In this document: piece after piece, positions 5,775 through 12,102 of the stretch
How the letters are laid out: each line of letters starts with the position of its first letter
Numbering within the stretch: position 1 is the stretch's first letter
Assembly (NCBI GenBank): GCA_905372875.1
Contig: CAJPQU010000055.1
Span: 1 to 12,102 of the forward strand
Reading direction: 5' to 3'
Length of the DNA stretch: 12,102 bases
From: an uncultured Schwartzia sp.
Lineage (GTDB): Bacteria; Bacillota; Negativicutes; Selenomonadales; Selenomonadaceae
Made by a program: the position numbers and the translations under genes
The notes under the pieces: generated by a model
Database searches by the model: none
Seen by the model: the letters and a program-made list of their open reading frames with translations, nothing else
What the model was told of the DNA's origin: nothing

Positions 5775-7364
5775 ATGGTATTGAATTCTAAACTCAAAAA
5801 GCTCGTTACGGCAGGTTTGGCTGTGGGTATGGCGACGACGTTCCTTGTGGGCTGCGGGGGCGGCGGTTCATCTTCGGGGGGCAGTGCTTCCACCCTGAAA
5901 GTGGGCGTCACGAACTTCGCTGATACTTTAGAGCCGACGGAGAACTTCTTCGCGTGGGTGGTCATGCGCTACGGCGTCGGCGAGACGCTGGCGAAATTCG
6001 ACGAGAAGATGCGTACCCAGCCTTGGCTGGCGGAAAGCTGGAAGATCAGCGACGATCATCTGACGTGGACGTTTAAGATCCGCGACAACGTTAAATTCTC
6101 CAACGGTGATCCGGTGACGGCGGAAGCGGTTAAAGATTCCATTGAGCGCGCTTTTGCCAAACAGAACCGCGCCAAGACTTTCTTTGAATACACCAGCATC
6201 GAAGCCAACGGGCAGGAACTCATCATTCACACGACGAAGCCGGTGCCGAACATGCCGGGGCAGCTGGCTGATCCCTTGTTCCTCATCGTCAACGTGAAGA
6301 CGGAGAAGGACGGCCGCAATTTCGCTAAAGAAGGTCCCATCGGTACCGGCCCTTACATGGTGGAGAGCTTTACCCGCGATAAGTGCGTTCTCAAGAAGAA
6401 CCCAAATTATTGGGACGGCCCGGTGCCTTATGAGAGAGTCGAGGTACCTTCCATCGATGATCCGAACACCCGCGCCATGGCGCTCCAGTCGGGGGAGATC
6501 GACATGGCGGTCAATATCGCGGCTGGCGATATCGGTCTCTTCCGAAGCAACGACAAGTTCCATGTGGATGAGATCGCCTCGCTCCGCACGGTGCTGGCCC
6601 GCATCAACCAGAAGCCGGATCATATCCTGAGCGACAAGCGGGTGCGCGAGGCCTTCATCAGCGCCTGTGACCGCAAGAATTATAATGAAGTGCTCCTGAA
6701 GGGAACCTTCATGCCGGGCAAAGCGCCGATCCCGCCGTCTCTCGATTATGACTTCGATAAGTTGACGGATCCCAACAGCTACAATGTGGAACGCGCCAAG
6801 AAACTCTTGGACGAAGCGGGCTGGAAGGATACGGATGGTGACGGTATCCGCGACAAGGACGGCAAGCCCTTGCAGCTTGATTTTGTCGTTTACAATAGTC
6901 GGGCCGAGCTGCCTCTCTACGCGGAAGCTGTGCAGGCCGACGAGAAGAAGGTTGGCATCGACGTCAAAATCAAGACCGTGGATTACAACCTCATCGACAA
7001 GATGGGCATCAACGGTGAATATGATCTCCTGATCTCCAACATCACGACAGCCGCCACCGGTGATCCTCAGAGCTACCTGAATCAGTACTGGCACTCCAAC
7101 GTGGACGGTTCCAATCCCCAGAACGGTTCCGGCTACAGCAACCCCGAAGTGGATGCGAAGTTGGACGCCCTCAACGTGGAGTTTGATCCGGCAAAGCGCC
7201 GCCAGCTTATCATTGAGATTGAACAGCTTTATCTAAATGATGCCGCCAGCCTCTTCCTGGGCTATCCGTATACCAATATCGTCAGCTCCAAGAAGATTAA
7301 GAATGCCATTATGCATCCGGCGGACTACTACTGGATCACGAAGGATATTGCCCCGGCGAACTAA
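5775..7364 (+). CDS. Extracytoplasmic solute-binding lipoprotein (SBP_bac_5, NikA-like)
   Basis: The substrate-capturing subunit of the importer, a cluster C (peptide/nickel) binding protein of 529 residues. The start ATG has AGAAGGG (5763-5769) 5 nt upstream; an ATG 42 nt earlier would add 14 residues with a poorer site. The signal peptide ends in a lipobox with Cys27 (LVGC), so the mature protein is lipid-anchored, followed by a Gly/Ser linker. Family hallmarks: QPWLAESW, WTFKIRDNVKFSNGDPV, IGTGPYMVESF, NPNYWDGPV and RAMALQSGEIDMAV. An aspartate-rich loop DTDGDGIRDKDG (352-363) resembles an EF-hand-type Ca2+ site, common in this family. H440 in QYWHS is a possible ligand residue, unproven. 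The cobalamin riboswitch upstream suggests a cobalt, Co/Ni-chelate or corrinoid-related substrate rather than peptides. It is coded between the permease and ATPase genes. Confidence 0.9.
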   Translation: MVLNSKLKKLVTAGLAVGMATTFLVGCGGGGSSSGGSASTLKVGVTNFADTLEPTENFFAWVVMRYGVGETLAKFDEKMRTQPWLAESWKISDDHLTWTFKIRDNVKFSNGDPVTAEAVKDSIERAFAKQNRAKTFFEYTSIEANGQELIIHTTKPVPNMPGQLADPLFLIVNVKTEKDGRNFAKEGPIGTGPYMVESFTRDKCVLKKNPNYWDGPVPYERVEVPSIDDPNTRAMALQSGEIDMAVNIAAGDIGLFRSNDKFHVDEIASLRTVLARINQKPDHILSDKRVREAFISACDRKNYNEVLLKGTFMPGKAPIPPSLDYDFDKLTDPNSYNVERAKKLLDEAGWKDTDGDGIRDKDGKPLQLDFVVYNSRAELPLYAEAVQADEKKVGIDVKIKTVDYNLIDKMGINGEYDLLISNITTAATGDPQSYLNQYWHSNVDGSNPQNGSGYSNPEVDAKLDALNVEFDPAKRRQLIIEIEQLYLNDAASLFLGYPYTNIVSSKKIKNAIMHPADYYWITKDIAPAN

Positions 7365-7399
7365 GCATCGTTCTTATTTCGCCGCGGGTCACGGGAAAA

Positions 7400-7423
7400 G
7401 CGGAGGGCGAAGCAGCCCTCCGC
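7400..7423 (+). other. Stable hairpin after the binding-protein gene
   Basis: A perfect 9-bp stem, GCGGAGGGC (7400-7408) and GCCCTCCGC (7415-7423), with loop GAAGCA, starts 35 bp after the binding-protein stop. No T tract follows (next bases CATTCT), so it is not a standard terminator. Such hairpins between a binding-protein gene and its downstream genes often protect the upstream mRNA, giving excess binding protein over ATPases. Confidence 0.6.
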
Positions 7424-7490
7424 CATTCTCCTGTCCGAAGGGAGACAATCGCTCTTTTCTGGCCGGGAAACTCGTCATGAAGGGGATATT

Positions 7491-8282
7491 ATGCTATTAG
7501 AAGTATCGAATCTTTCCATTTCCTATGGAGATCATCCCATCGTCCATGATGTGAGTCTTTCCCTTGATGAAGGGAAGGTCATCGCTATCGTCGGCGAAAG
7601 CGGCAGCGGCAAGACCACCGTCATTCGTGCTATTTTAGGGTGCCTGCCCAATGAAGGGCGCGTCACCGGCGGCAGCATTGTCTTTAACGGGAAAGATCTC
7701 CTAAAAAATACGCCGGAGGAATGGCGCAGAATCAGCGGCCGGGATATTTCCATGGTTTTTCAGTCCAGCGGTTCCATGATGGATCCCATCCAGACGATTG
7801 GTAAACAGTTCGTGGAGTATATTCGCGAACACGCCGATATGACGGAAGAAGAGGCGGCGAAACAGGCTGTGGCCATGCTGGCCCGCATGAATCTTCCGAA
7901 TCCGGAAACGATCATGGAGCTTTTTCCCTTTGAGCTTTCCGGCGGCATGAACCAGCGGGTCGGCGTAGCCATGGGGATGTTCTTTCAGCCCAAACTGCTC
8001 TTGGCCGATGAGCCGACCTCTGCTCTTGACGTGACGACCCAGGCACAGGTAGTGGAGGAAATGATGGGAATCTGCCGGGACGACAACACGGCGATCATCA
8101 TCGTTACCCATAACTTAGGCGTGGCGGCGTATATGGCGGATGAGATCATCGTCATGCGTTACGGCGACATCATTGAGCGGGGGACGTCGGAGGAGATCGT
8201 CGATCACCCGAAAGAAGATTATACGAAGGAACTTTTGGATGCCGTGCCGCAGATTGGAGATGTGGATCATGGAACATACTAA
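7491..8282 (+). CDS. Nik/Opp-type ABC importer ATPase 1 (NikD/DppD-like)
   Basis: First cytoplasmic ATPase subunit, 263 residues. Walker A is GESGSGKT (35-42), the Q-loop glutamine is Q91 (MVFQSSGSMMDP), the ABC signature is LSGGM (149-153), Walker B is LLLADE (169-174), the D-loop is SALD and the switch histidine is H207. The signature reads LSGGM rather than the commoner LSGGQ, as is usual in the NikD/DppD branch (SGGMxQR). The ATG has AAGGGG (7480-7485) 5 nt upstream. The gene overlaps the next ATPase gene by 14 nt. It works as a heterodimer with that protein to drive transport through the two permeases. Confidence 0.93.
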   Translation: MLLEVSNLSISYGDHPIVHDVSLSLDEGKVIAIVGESGSGKTTVIRAILGCLPNEGRVTGGSIVFNGKDLLKNTPEEWRRISGRDISMVFQSSGSMMDPIQTIGKQFVEYIREHADMTEEEAAKQAVAMLARMNLPNPETIMELFPFELSGGMNQRVGVAMGMFFQPKLLLADEPTSALDVTTQAQVVEEMMGICRDDNTAIIIVTHNLGVAAYMADEIIVMRYGDIIERGTSEEIVDHPKEDYTKELLDAVPQIGDVDHGTY

Positions 8283-9120
8283 ACCGTCTCAGGAAGTGGT
8301 GCTCGACATTCAGCACATGGTGAAAAAATTTGACTTGGGGGGCGGCAAGGTACTCATCGCTGTGAATGATGTTTCCTTACAGCTTCATAAGGGGGAATCT
8401 TTGGCCATCGTCGGCGAGAGCGGCAGCGGCAAGAGTACCCTGGTTAAGTGCTTAGTACGGCTGCATCGGCCGACTTCCGGTGCGGCGATTTATGACGGTA
8501 CCGATCTCATGAAGCTGGGGGGAGAACCTTTGCGGCAAAGCCGCCGCCATATTCAGATGGTGTTTCAGGATCCCAATACAGCCTTTAATCCGAAAATGCG
8601 GATCAAGGATATTATCTGTGAGCCTCTGTACAATTTTGATCTTATCAAGTACTCTGAAGCGGAGGCCAAGGCGAAGGAAATGCTGCGCTTGGTGGAACTG
8701 CCGGAAGATATCGTGGACCGCTATCCGGCTAATATGTCCGGCGGCCAGCGGCAGCGTATCGGCATTGCCCGAGCGCTGGTGTTAAAGCCCGAGATCCTCG
8801 TCTGCGACGAGGCGACCAGTGCCCTCGATGTGTCGGTGCAGAAGAAGATCGTCGATCTGCTTCTCTCCATTCAGAGGAAGACGCAGCTGTCCATCATTTT
8901 CATCTGCCATGACTTGGCCTTGGTCTATCAGATGTGCCACCGGGCCGCCGTCATGTATCAGGGAAGTGTCGTCGAGGTGCTGCCCGCCGGAAAGCTCCGG
9001 GAGGCGAAGCACCCGTACACGCAGAAGCTTTTAAGCTCCATCTTCCCCTTGCGGGGAAAGAAACGGTTCGTAGTATCTGCGCCGGAAGGGCAAAGCCCTG
9101 CCGAAATGTCGGTAAGCTGA
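8269..9120 (+). CDS. Nik/Opp-type ABC importer ATPase 2 (NikE/DppF-like)
   Basis: Second ATPase subunit, 283 residues. Walker A is GESGSGKST (49-57), the Q-loop is Q100 (VFQDPNTAFNP), the signature is MSGGQ (156-160), Walker B is ILVCDE (176-181) and the switch histidine is H214. The C-terminal HPYTQKLL (248-255) is the usual tail motif of oligopeptide/nickel ATPases. The ATG at 8269 was chosen because GGAG lies 10 nt upstream and it leads directly into the conserved N terminus; a longer in-frame extension inside the previous gene is a reading artefact. It is the last importer gene. No clear terminator follows, so readthrough into the next small ORF is possible. Confidence 0.93.
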   Translation: MEHTKPSQEVVLDIQHMVKKFDLGGGKVLIAVNDVSLQLHKGESLAIVGESGSGKSTLVKCLVRLHRPTSGAAIYDGTDLMKLGGEPLRQSRRHIQMVFQDPNTAFNPKMRIKDIICEPLYNFDLIKYSEAEAKAKEMLRLVELPEDIVDRYPANMSGGQRQRIGIARALVLKPEILVCDEATSALDVSVQKKIVDLLLSIQRKTQLSIIFICHDLALVYQMCHRAAVMYQGSVVEVLPAGKLREAKHPYTQKLLSSIFPLRGKKRFVVSAPEGQSPAEMSVS

Positions 9121-9231
9121 TCCTTTCGATGGCGCGTGCGACGGCGGAAGAATCGCCACAGGGGGCGAGGGCTTCTTGCGGGGCGGGCCGCCGAAGATAT
9201 GAAAGAAGGAAAAAATAGAGGAGGAATTTAT

Positions 9232-9519
9232 GTGGATAGGTATTTTATGTGTGAAATGTTTATTCGACATGCGTTGAATTGTCAGCGAAATGCGTATAAC
9301 GGCTTGGTTGATGCGTCTATTATTGAGCGAGATGAACTTCATCGTATAAAACCGATAATTGCTATGGCAATGTACGCTACGATACAAAATATAGGTCAAG
9401 AGTATAATGATCGGGCTGAAAACTTGCTGTGTGAGTTACTCCAATCTGATAATCGAGATGAAATACTTGATATAGTCGAAAGATTTAGAAATGAATTTGA
9501 CGATCAAGGCAGGCGGTAA
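9232..9519 (+). CDS. Hypothetical small alpha-helical protein (95 aa) in AT-rich island
   Basis: I do not recognise this protein. GTG 9232 is preceded by a perfect AGGAGG (9219-9224) with a 7-nt spacer, which is why I prefer it to the longer frame starting at 9136. The predicted product is rich in charged and helix-forming residues, with no obvious signal peptide, membrane helix or metal motif. Three cysteines (C7, C18, C67) are scattered. An ATG at 9230 uses the same ribosome site in another frame but ends after 15 codons. GC over 9241-9480 is about 37% by hand count, far below its neighbours, with A/T-rich codon use, which suggests recent acquisition or weak constraint. It begins 111 bp after the importer operon and could be read through from it. 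It could be a real small protein or a decayed remnant. Confidence 0.5.
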   Translation: MDRYFMCEMFIRHALNCQRNAYNGLVDASIIERDELHRIKPIIAMAMYATIQNIGQEYNDRAENLLCELLQSDNRDEILDIVERFRNEFDDQGRR

Positions 9520-9687
9520 GCTTTGTGAGCAGGCACCTTTTGACGCTACTGGAGGATTAAGACGTAACATTGGTTACAATTCTCTGAGGAGTATTGTAAC
9601 ATCAGGAGGTTCTGTTTTTAGAAGGGATTCTGTAGGCAAGGTGATGTTTTCTTGCTTACAAAACATATTATACGAGGAGGTAATAAC
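9520..9687 (+). promoter_or_regulatory. Leader/promoter region of the ompM-like gene with inverted repeats
   Basis: This gap is AT-rich. A perfect 8-bp inverted repeat, GTTACAAT (9573-9580) and ATTGTAAC (9593-9600), can extend inward by CTC/GAG across a T-T mismatch. An upstream GTAAC (9564-9568) can instead pair with GTTAC (9573-9577) around a 4-nt loop, giving alternative structures. A weak promoter, TTGGTT (9570-9575), 16 bp, TATTGT (9592-9597), overlaps the repeat, so an operator role is possible. AGGAGG (9675-9680) is the ribosome site for ompM. A sequence resembling -10 at 9666-9671 is too near this site to be used for ompM. Confidence 0.4.
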
Positions 9688-11013
9688 GTGAAGAAATTCT
9701 TAACCGCTGCGGCGACCGCCGCGGCTATCATGACCGCCAACGCGGTGGGCTTCGCCGCCGCCAATCCCTTTGAGGATGTACCGGCGGATCACTGGGCCTA
9801 CGACGCGGTGGCACAGCTTGCCGCTGACGGCGTCATCGAGGGTTACGGCGACGGTACTTATCGGGGGGACCAGGAGATTACCCGCTACGAAATGGCTCAG
9901 ATGGTGGCCCGGGCTATGGCCCGCACCAATGTCAGCAGTGCTGATCGTGCCATGATCGACCGTTTAGCCGCTGAATTTGCCGACGAACTGAACAGCCTTG
10001 GCGTTCGCGTAGCCGCCTTGGAAAAAAAGGTAGACAACGTGAAGTGGAAGGGCTGGATCGGCTATGAGTACTGGAACGATCGACATGAGGGAACAACGCA
10101 CTATAATCTGCAGAGATTCCAGTTTCAACTGAACCCGATTGTTCAGATTAATGAGCATTGGCAAGGTCGAGCGCGGCTGAAATATCTGTCTGACGCCAAT
10201 ACGGCTTCCAATATTGGGGCCAATGCAGGAGACGACAGCAAGTTCGAGATGGACCGTATCTGGGCCGAAGGGAAATACGGCACGACGAAGATCCAGCTCG
10301 GCAAGATCTCTTACGAAACCCGCTTGGATCGGGGCCTTGTCTTAGGCAATCGTCTCGCCGGCGGAATTTTGACTTTTGGCAATCAGCTTCAGGCGACTAT
10401 CGGTGCGGGGCGTCAGGCGCGGGATCCGAACCGGAACCGGGCTAATACAGTTGATAATATGCAGTTCTTGGAATTGACCTATCATGCCAATGACAAGTTT
10501 GACCTTGGGGCCGCGTATTATCATTTGAAAAATAAAAGAGCTTATAAAGACGGTGCTGGTCGGTTCTGGAAAAGCTGGGATAATTCCTCGGATGCCTTCG
10601 GCAGCGAAACCCGCAATATCTGGGAAGTAGGTATGACCTATACTTTCTCCCCGAAATGGCTCATGAACCTCGCTTATGCCCGTTCCAACGGCGACTGGGC
10701 ATCGAAATATAAGCAGGCATACAATATTGAGTTTGATTATAACGGGGGCCGCTATCCCGATATGAAGCCGGGGAATTTCGGTGCGTTCATCGCCTACCGG
10801 CATATGGGACGGGGCGCTGTTATTTTTCCCACCTATGATGAAACCTATACCTTTACCAATAACGGAACCGTTCGGGGATTCAATGTCGGGGCAGCGTATG
10901 TTTTCGATAAGAACATTATGGGAACGGTGCTCTATTTCCGTGGCAAAGAGCTCGGAGATAGTTCGGATCGTGATACTTCCACGTTATATACGACGCTCCA
11001 ATTTTTCTTCTGA
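9688..11013 (+). CDS. ompM: OmpM-type SLH-domain outer-membrane porin
   Basis: A major outer-membrane protein of diderm Firmicutes that ties the outer membrane to peptidoglycan and forms a diffusion channel. The start is GTG with AGGAGG 7 nt upstream. The signal peptide is about residues 1-25, with cleavage likely after AAA before NPFEDVP. One SLH domain covers about 27-80: FEDVPADHWAYDAV, GYGDGTYRGDQEITRYEMAQMVARAM. A short charged coiled-coil linker (about 84-117, ending VAALEKKVDN) joins it to the predicted beta-barrel (about 118-441) of alternating aromatic and polar strands. The C terminus is Leu-Gln-Phe-Phe-Phe, the terminal aromatic expected for Bam-dependent outer-membrane insertion. 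In Veillonella and Selenomonas relatives the SLH domain binds polyamine-decorated peptidoglycan. Own terminator follows; leader described separately. Confidence 0.93.
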   Translation: MKKFLTAAATAAAIMTANAVGFAAANPFEDVPADHWAYDAVAQLAADGVIEGYGDGTYRGDQEITRYEMAQMVARAMARTNVSSADRAMIDRLAAEFADELNSLGVRVAALEKKVDNVKWKGWIGYEYWNDRHEGTTHYNLQRFQFQLNPIVQINEHWQGRARLKYLSDANTASNIGANAGDDSKFEMDRIWAEGKYGTTKIQLGKISYETRLDRGLVLGNRLAGGILTFGNQLQATIGAGRQARDPNRNRANTVDNMQFLELTYHANDKFDLGAAYYHLKNKRAYKDGAGRFWKSWDNSSDAFGSETRNIWEVGMTYTFSPKWLMNLAYARSNGDWASKYKQAYNIEFDYNGGRYPDMKPGNFGAFIAYRHMGRGAVIFPTYDETYTFTNNGTVRGFNVGAAYVFDKNIMGTVLYFRGKELGDSSDRDTSTLYTTLQFFF

Positions 11014-11041
11014 GTTTTATTTTCATGCGAGATTTTTTCGC

Positions 11042-11067
11042 GGCAGCCTTTGCGGGCTGCCTTTTTT
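11042..11067 (+). terminator. Rho-independent terminator of the ompM-like gene
   Basis: A perfect 7-bp stem, GGCAGCC (11042-11048) and GGCTGCC (11055-11061), with loop TTTGCG is followed by six T residues (11062-11067). It starts 29 bp after the stop codon. Confidence 0.92.
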
Positions 11068-11244
11068 GTGGAGCATACCAGTAAAACGGCTCGGTGAATC
11101 AAGATTCGTATACAAATAACATAGAAAGAAAAACGACAGCGCCATACTGTCTGATTGGTAAAAGGGCAGCACAGCCTGCTTTGTGGCGGCTGGCGGCTGT
11201 TTTCTCCCGGGAAGAAAACTTAAGAAAAAAGATAAAAAACAATG
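11068..11244. other. Intergenic spacer between ompM terminator and hrcA promoter
   Basis: No gene is supported here. A weak hairpin, ACAGCC (11171-11176) with GGCTGT (11195-11200), is followed by a short T run and may be a second or relic terminator. The last 30 bases before the hrcA promoter are very A-rich, consistent with an UP-like element. Confidence 0.4.
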
Positions 11245-11280
11245 TTGACTTTTTGACTTTATGGTAGTATATTCTTTATA
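11245..11280 (+). promoter_or_regulatory. hrcA promoter (sigma-70 type)
   Basis: -35 TTGACT (11245-11250), a 17-bp spacer and -10 TATATT (11268-11273). A second TTGACT lies 8 bp downstream (11253-11258), 16 bp before TTTATA (11275-11280), so a second overlapping promoter is possible. Transcription would start near 11280, just ahead of the CIRCE operator. Confidence 0.75.
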
Positions 11281-11285
11281 GACAG

Positions 11286-11312
11286 TTAGCACTCCCCTTG
11301 GTTGAGTGCTAA
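11286..11312 (+). promoter_or_regulatory. CIRCE heat-shock operator
   Basis: TTAGCACTC, nine bases, GAGTGCTAA: an exact match to the CIRCE consensus bound by HrcA. Its position just after the predicted transcription start means bound HrcA would block transcription of its own gene and of any chaperone genes downstream. Heat-denatured HrcA releases the site. Confidence 0.97.
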
Positions 11313-11330
11313 TCATGGGGGACGAGGCGG

Positions 11331-12102
11331 ATGGATGAGCGGAAAGAACGCATTCTGCGAGCGATCATACAGGATTATATCGGATCGGCGGAACCGGTAG
11401 GCTCTCGGACCATCGCCCGCAAATACGATTTGGGCGTCAGTCCGGCCACTATTCGCAACGAGATGGCCGATTTGGAAATGCTCGGTTACTTGGAGCATAT
11501 TCATACCTCTTCGGGGCGTATCCCGTCTTCTAAGGGATATCGTTTTTACGTGGAGGATCTCCTTCCGCCGCCGGATTTGGGGGCGGAGGAGAAGGCGCGG
11601 ATTGAGCGCTGGTATCGTGAGCGGGTGCGGCGCATTGAGGAAGTCTTTCAGGAAACGGCGCGGCTCATTTCCCGCCTGACGCGCAATCTTTCCTTCGTCT
11701 TAGCTCCTCAGATGGCTCAAGCGGCCTTTCGCTGTCTGCAATTTCTACCTCTCGACCCGCGGCGGGCCATCGCCGTCTTGATGACGGACGCGGGCTTTGT
11801 GGAAAATCGAATCGTGGCGATCCCAGATGGAGCGACCTTTGAGGATTTTCAGCGGATGGCCCGGGTGATCAACGACTGTCTGGCGGGAAAGACCTTGGAT
11901 GCCATTTCGGCGGCGACGATGAAGCGAATCCGCCGAGAGGTGGGCGATGCGGCGCTCTATGAGGCGGCGGTGGAGATCATCCATCGGGCACTGGATACGG
12001 AACAGCAAGAGCGGCTTTACTTAGGCGGCACCACGGAGTTGATGGAGCAGCCGGAGTTTCACGATGTGGAGCGGGTGAAGGAGATCCTCCTGATGTTGGA
12101 CT
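11331..12102 (+). CDS. hrcA: Heat-inducible transcription repressor HrcA (3' end outside window)
   Basis: A DNA-binding repressor of the groE and dnaK heat-shock operons that acts through CIRCE. The first 257 codons are present; the family is usually about 340 residues, so the end is missing only because the window stops. The N-terminal winged-helix DNA-binding part is clear, with ERILRAIIQDYIGSAEPVGS, VSPATIRNEMADLEMLGYLE and the HTSSGRIPSSKGYRFYV stretch highly typical of HrcA. The following regulatory (GAF-like) region is present. ATG 11331 is preceded by GGGGGA (11317-11322), a modest ribosome site, and lies 18 bp after its own operator. The usual neighbours downstream are grpE, dnaK and dnaJ, which are beyond the window. 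Confidence 0.97.
   Translation, partial: MDERKERILRAIIQDYIGSAEPVGSRTIARKYDLGVSPATIRNEMADLEMLGYLEHIHTSSGRIPSSKGYRFYVEDLLPPPDLGAEEKARIERWYRERVRRIEEVFQETARLISRLTRNLSFVLAPQMAQAAFRCLQFLPLDPRRAIAVLMTDAGFVENRIVAIPDGATFEDFQRMARVINDCLAGKTLDAISAATMKRIRREVGDAALYEAAVEIIHRALDTEQQERLYLGGTTELMEQPEFHDVERVKEILLMLD

Noticed and set aside
5928..7094. 388-residue open frame on the - strand opposite the binding-lipoprotein gene
   Set aside because: It lies wholly antisense to a well-supported gene, shows no family motifs and reads as an artefact of GC-rich codon use.
7400..7423. Hairpin after the binding-protein gene as an operon-ending terminator
   Set aside because: No T tract follows and the two ATPase genes needed for the importer lie downstream, so I list it as a stability hairpin instead.
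9491..9691. 66-codon frame overlapping the end of the 95-residue ORF and running to the ompM start
   Set aside because: It lacks a good ribosome site, overlaps another ORF and covers the region of inverted repeats; I could find no supporting feature.
11023..11316. 97-codon - strand frame between ompM and hrcA
   Set aside because: It spans the ompM terminator, the hrcA promoter and CIRCE, and has low-complexity Phe/Ser/Leu runs from the A-rich spacer.
1..12102. Mobile elements, CRISPR arrays, tRNA or rRNA genes
   Set aside because: No transposase or integrase motifs, spaced direct repeats, cloverleaf patterns or rRNA stretches were seen.

Overview
The window reads as chromosomal DNA of a diderm (outer-membrane-bearing) Firmicute of the class Negativicutes. 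The main pointers are an OmpM-type porin with one SLH domain and a C-terminal beta-barrel ending in Phe-Phe-Phe, next to a Firmicute-style hrcA with a perfect CIRCE operator. Strong AGGAGG-type ribosome sites and frequent GTG starts agree. Most coding DNA is GC-rich (about 60% in a 60-base line counted by hand inside the last transporter gene). The genus cannot be fixed from the sequence alone.

Layout, all genes on the + strand. (1) Positions 1-1015: the 3' part of a membrane-anchored metallophosphoesterase gene, closed by a perfect hairpin terminator. (2) 1057-3436: a metal-efflux unit. It has a promoter overlapping an ArsR/SmtB-like palindrome, a 72-residue free-standing HMA metal-binding protein, and a P1B-2 (Zn/Cd/Pb-type) ATPase without an N-terminal metal-binding domain, then a terminator. 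(3) 3491-9120: a strong sigma-70-type promoter, a cobalamin riboswitch and a five-gene Nik/Opp-type ABC importer in the order permease, permease, binding lipoprotein, ATPase, ATPase. Because the riboswitch senses a cobalamin, the likely cargo is cobalt, a cobalt chelate or a corrinoid-related solute rather than peptides; this is inference. (4) 9121-9687: an AT-rich island (about 37% GC over 9241-9480) with an unrecognised 95-residue ORF and a region of inverted repeats. (5) 9688-11067: the ompM-like gene and its terminator. (6) 11245-12102: a promoter, the CIRCE element and the first 257 codons of hrcA, which runs off the window.

The central part forms a metal-homeostasis block: an efflux pump probably induced by a divalent metal, next to an importer probably repressed by cobalamin. 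The least explained parts are the roughly 180-nt stretch between the riboswitch aptamer and the first importer gene, which contains a ribosome site, overlapping mini-ORFs and a candidate hairpin plus U6 tract, and the AT-rich island before ompM. I saw no tRNA, rRNA, CRISPR array, transposase or insertion sequence.
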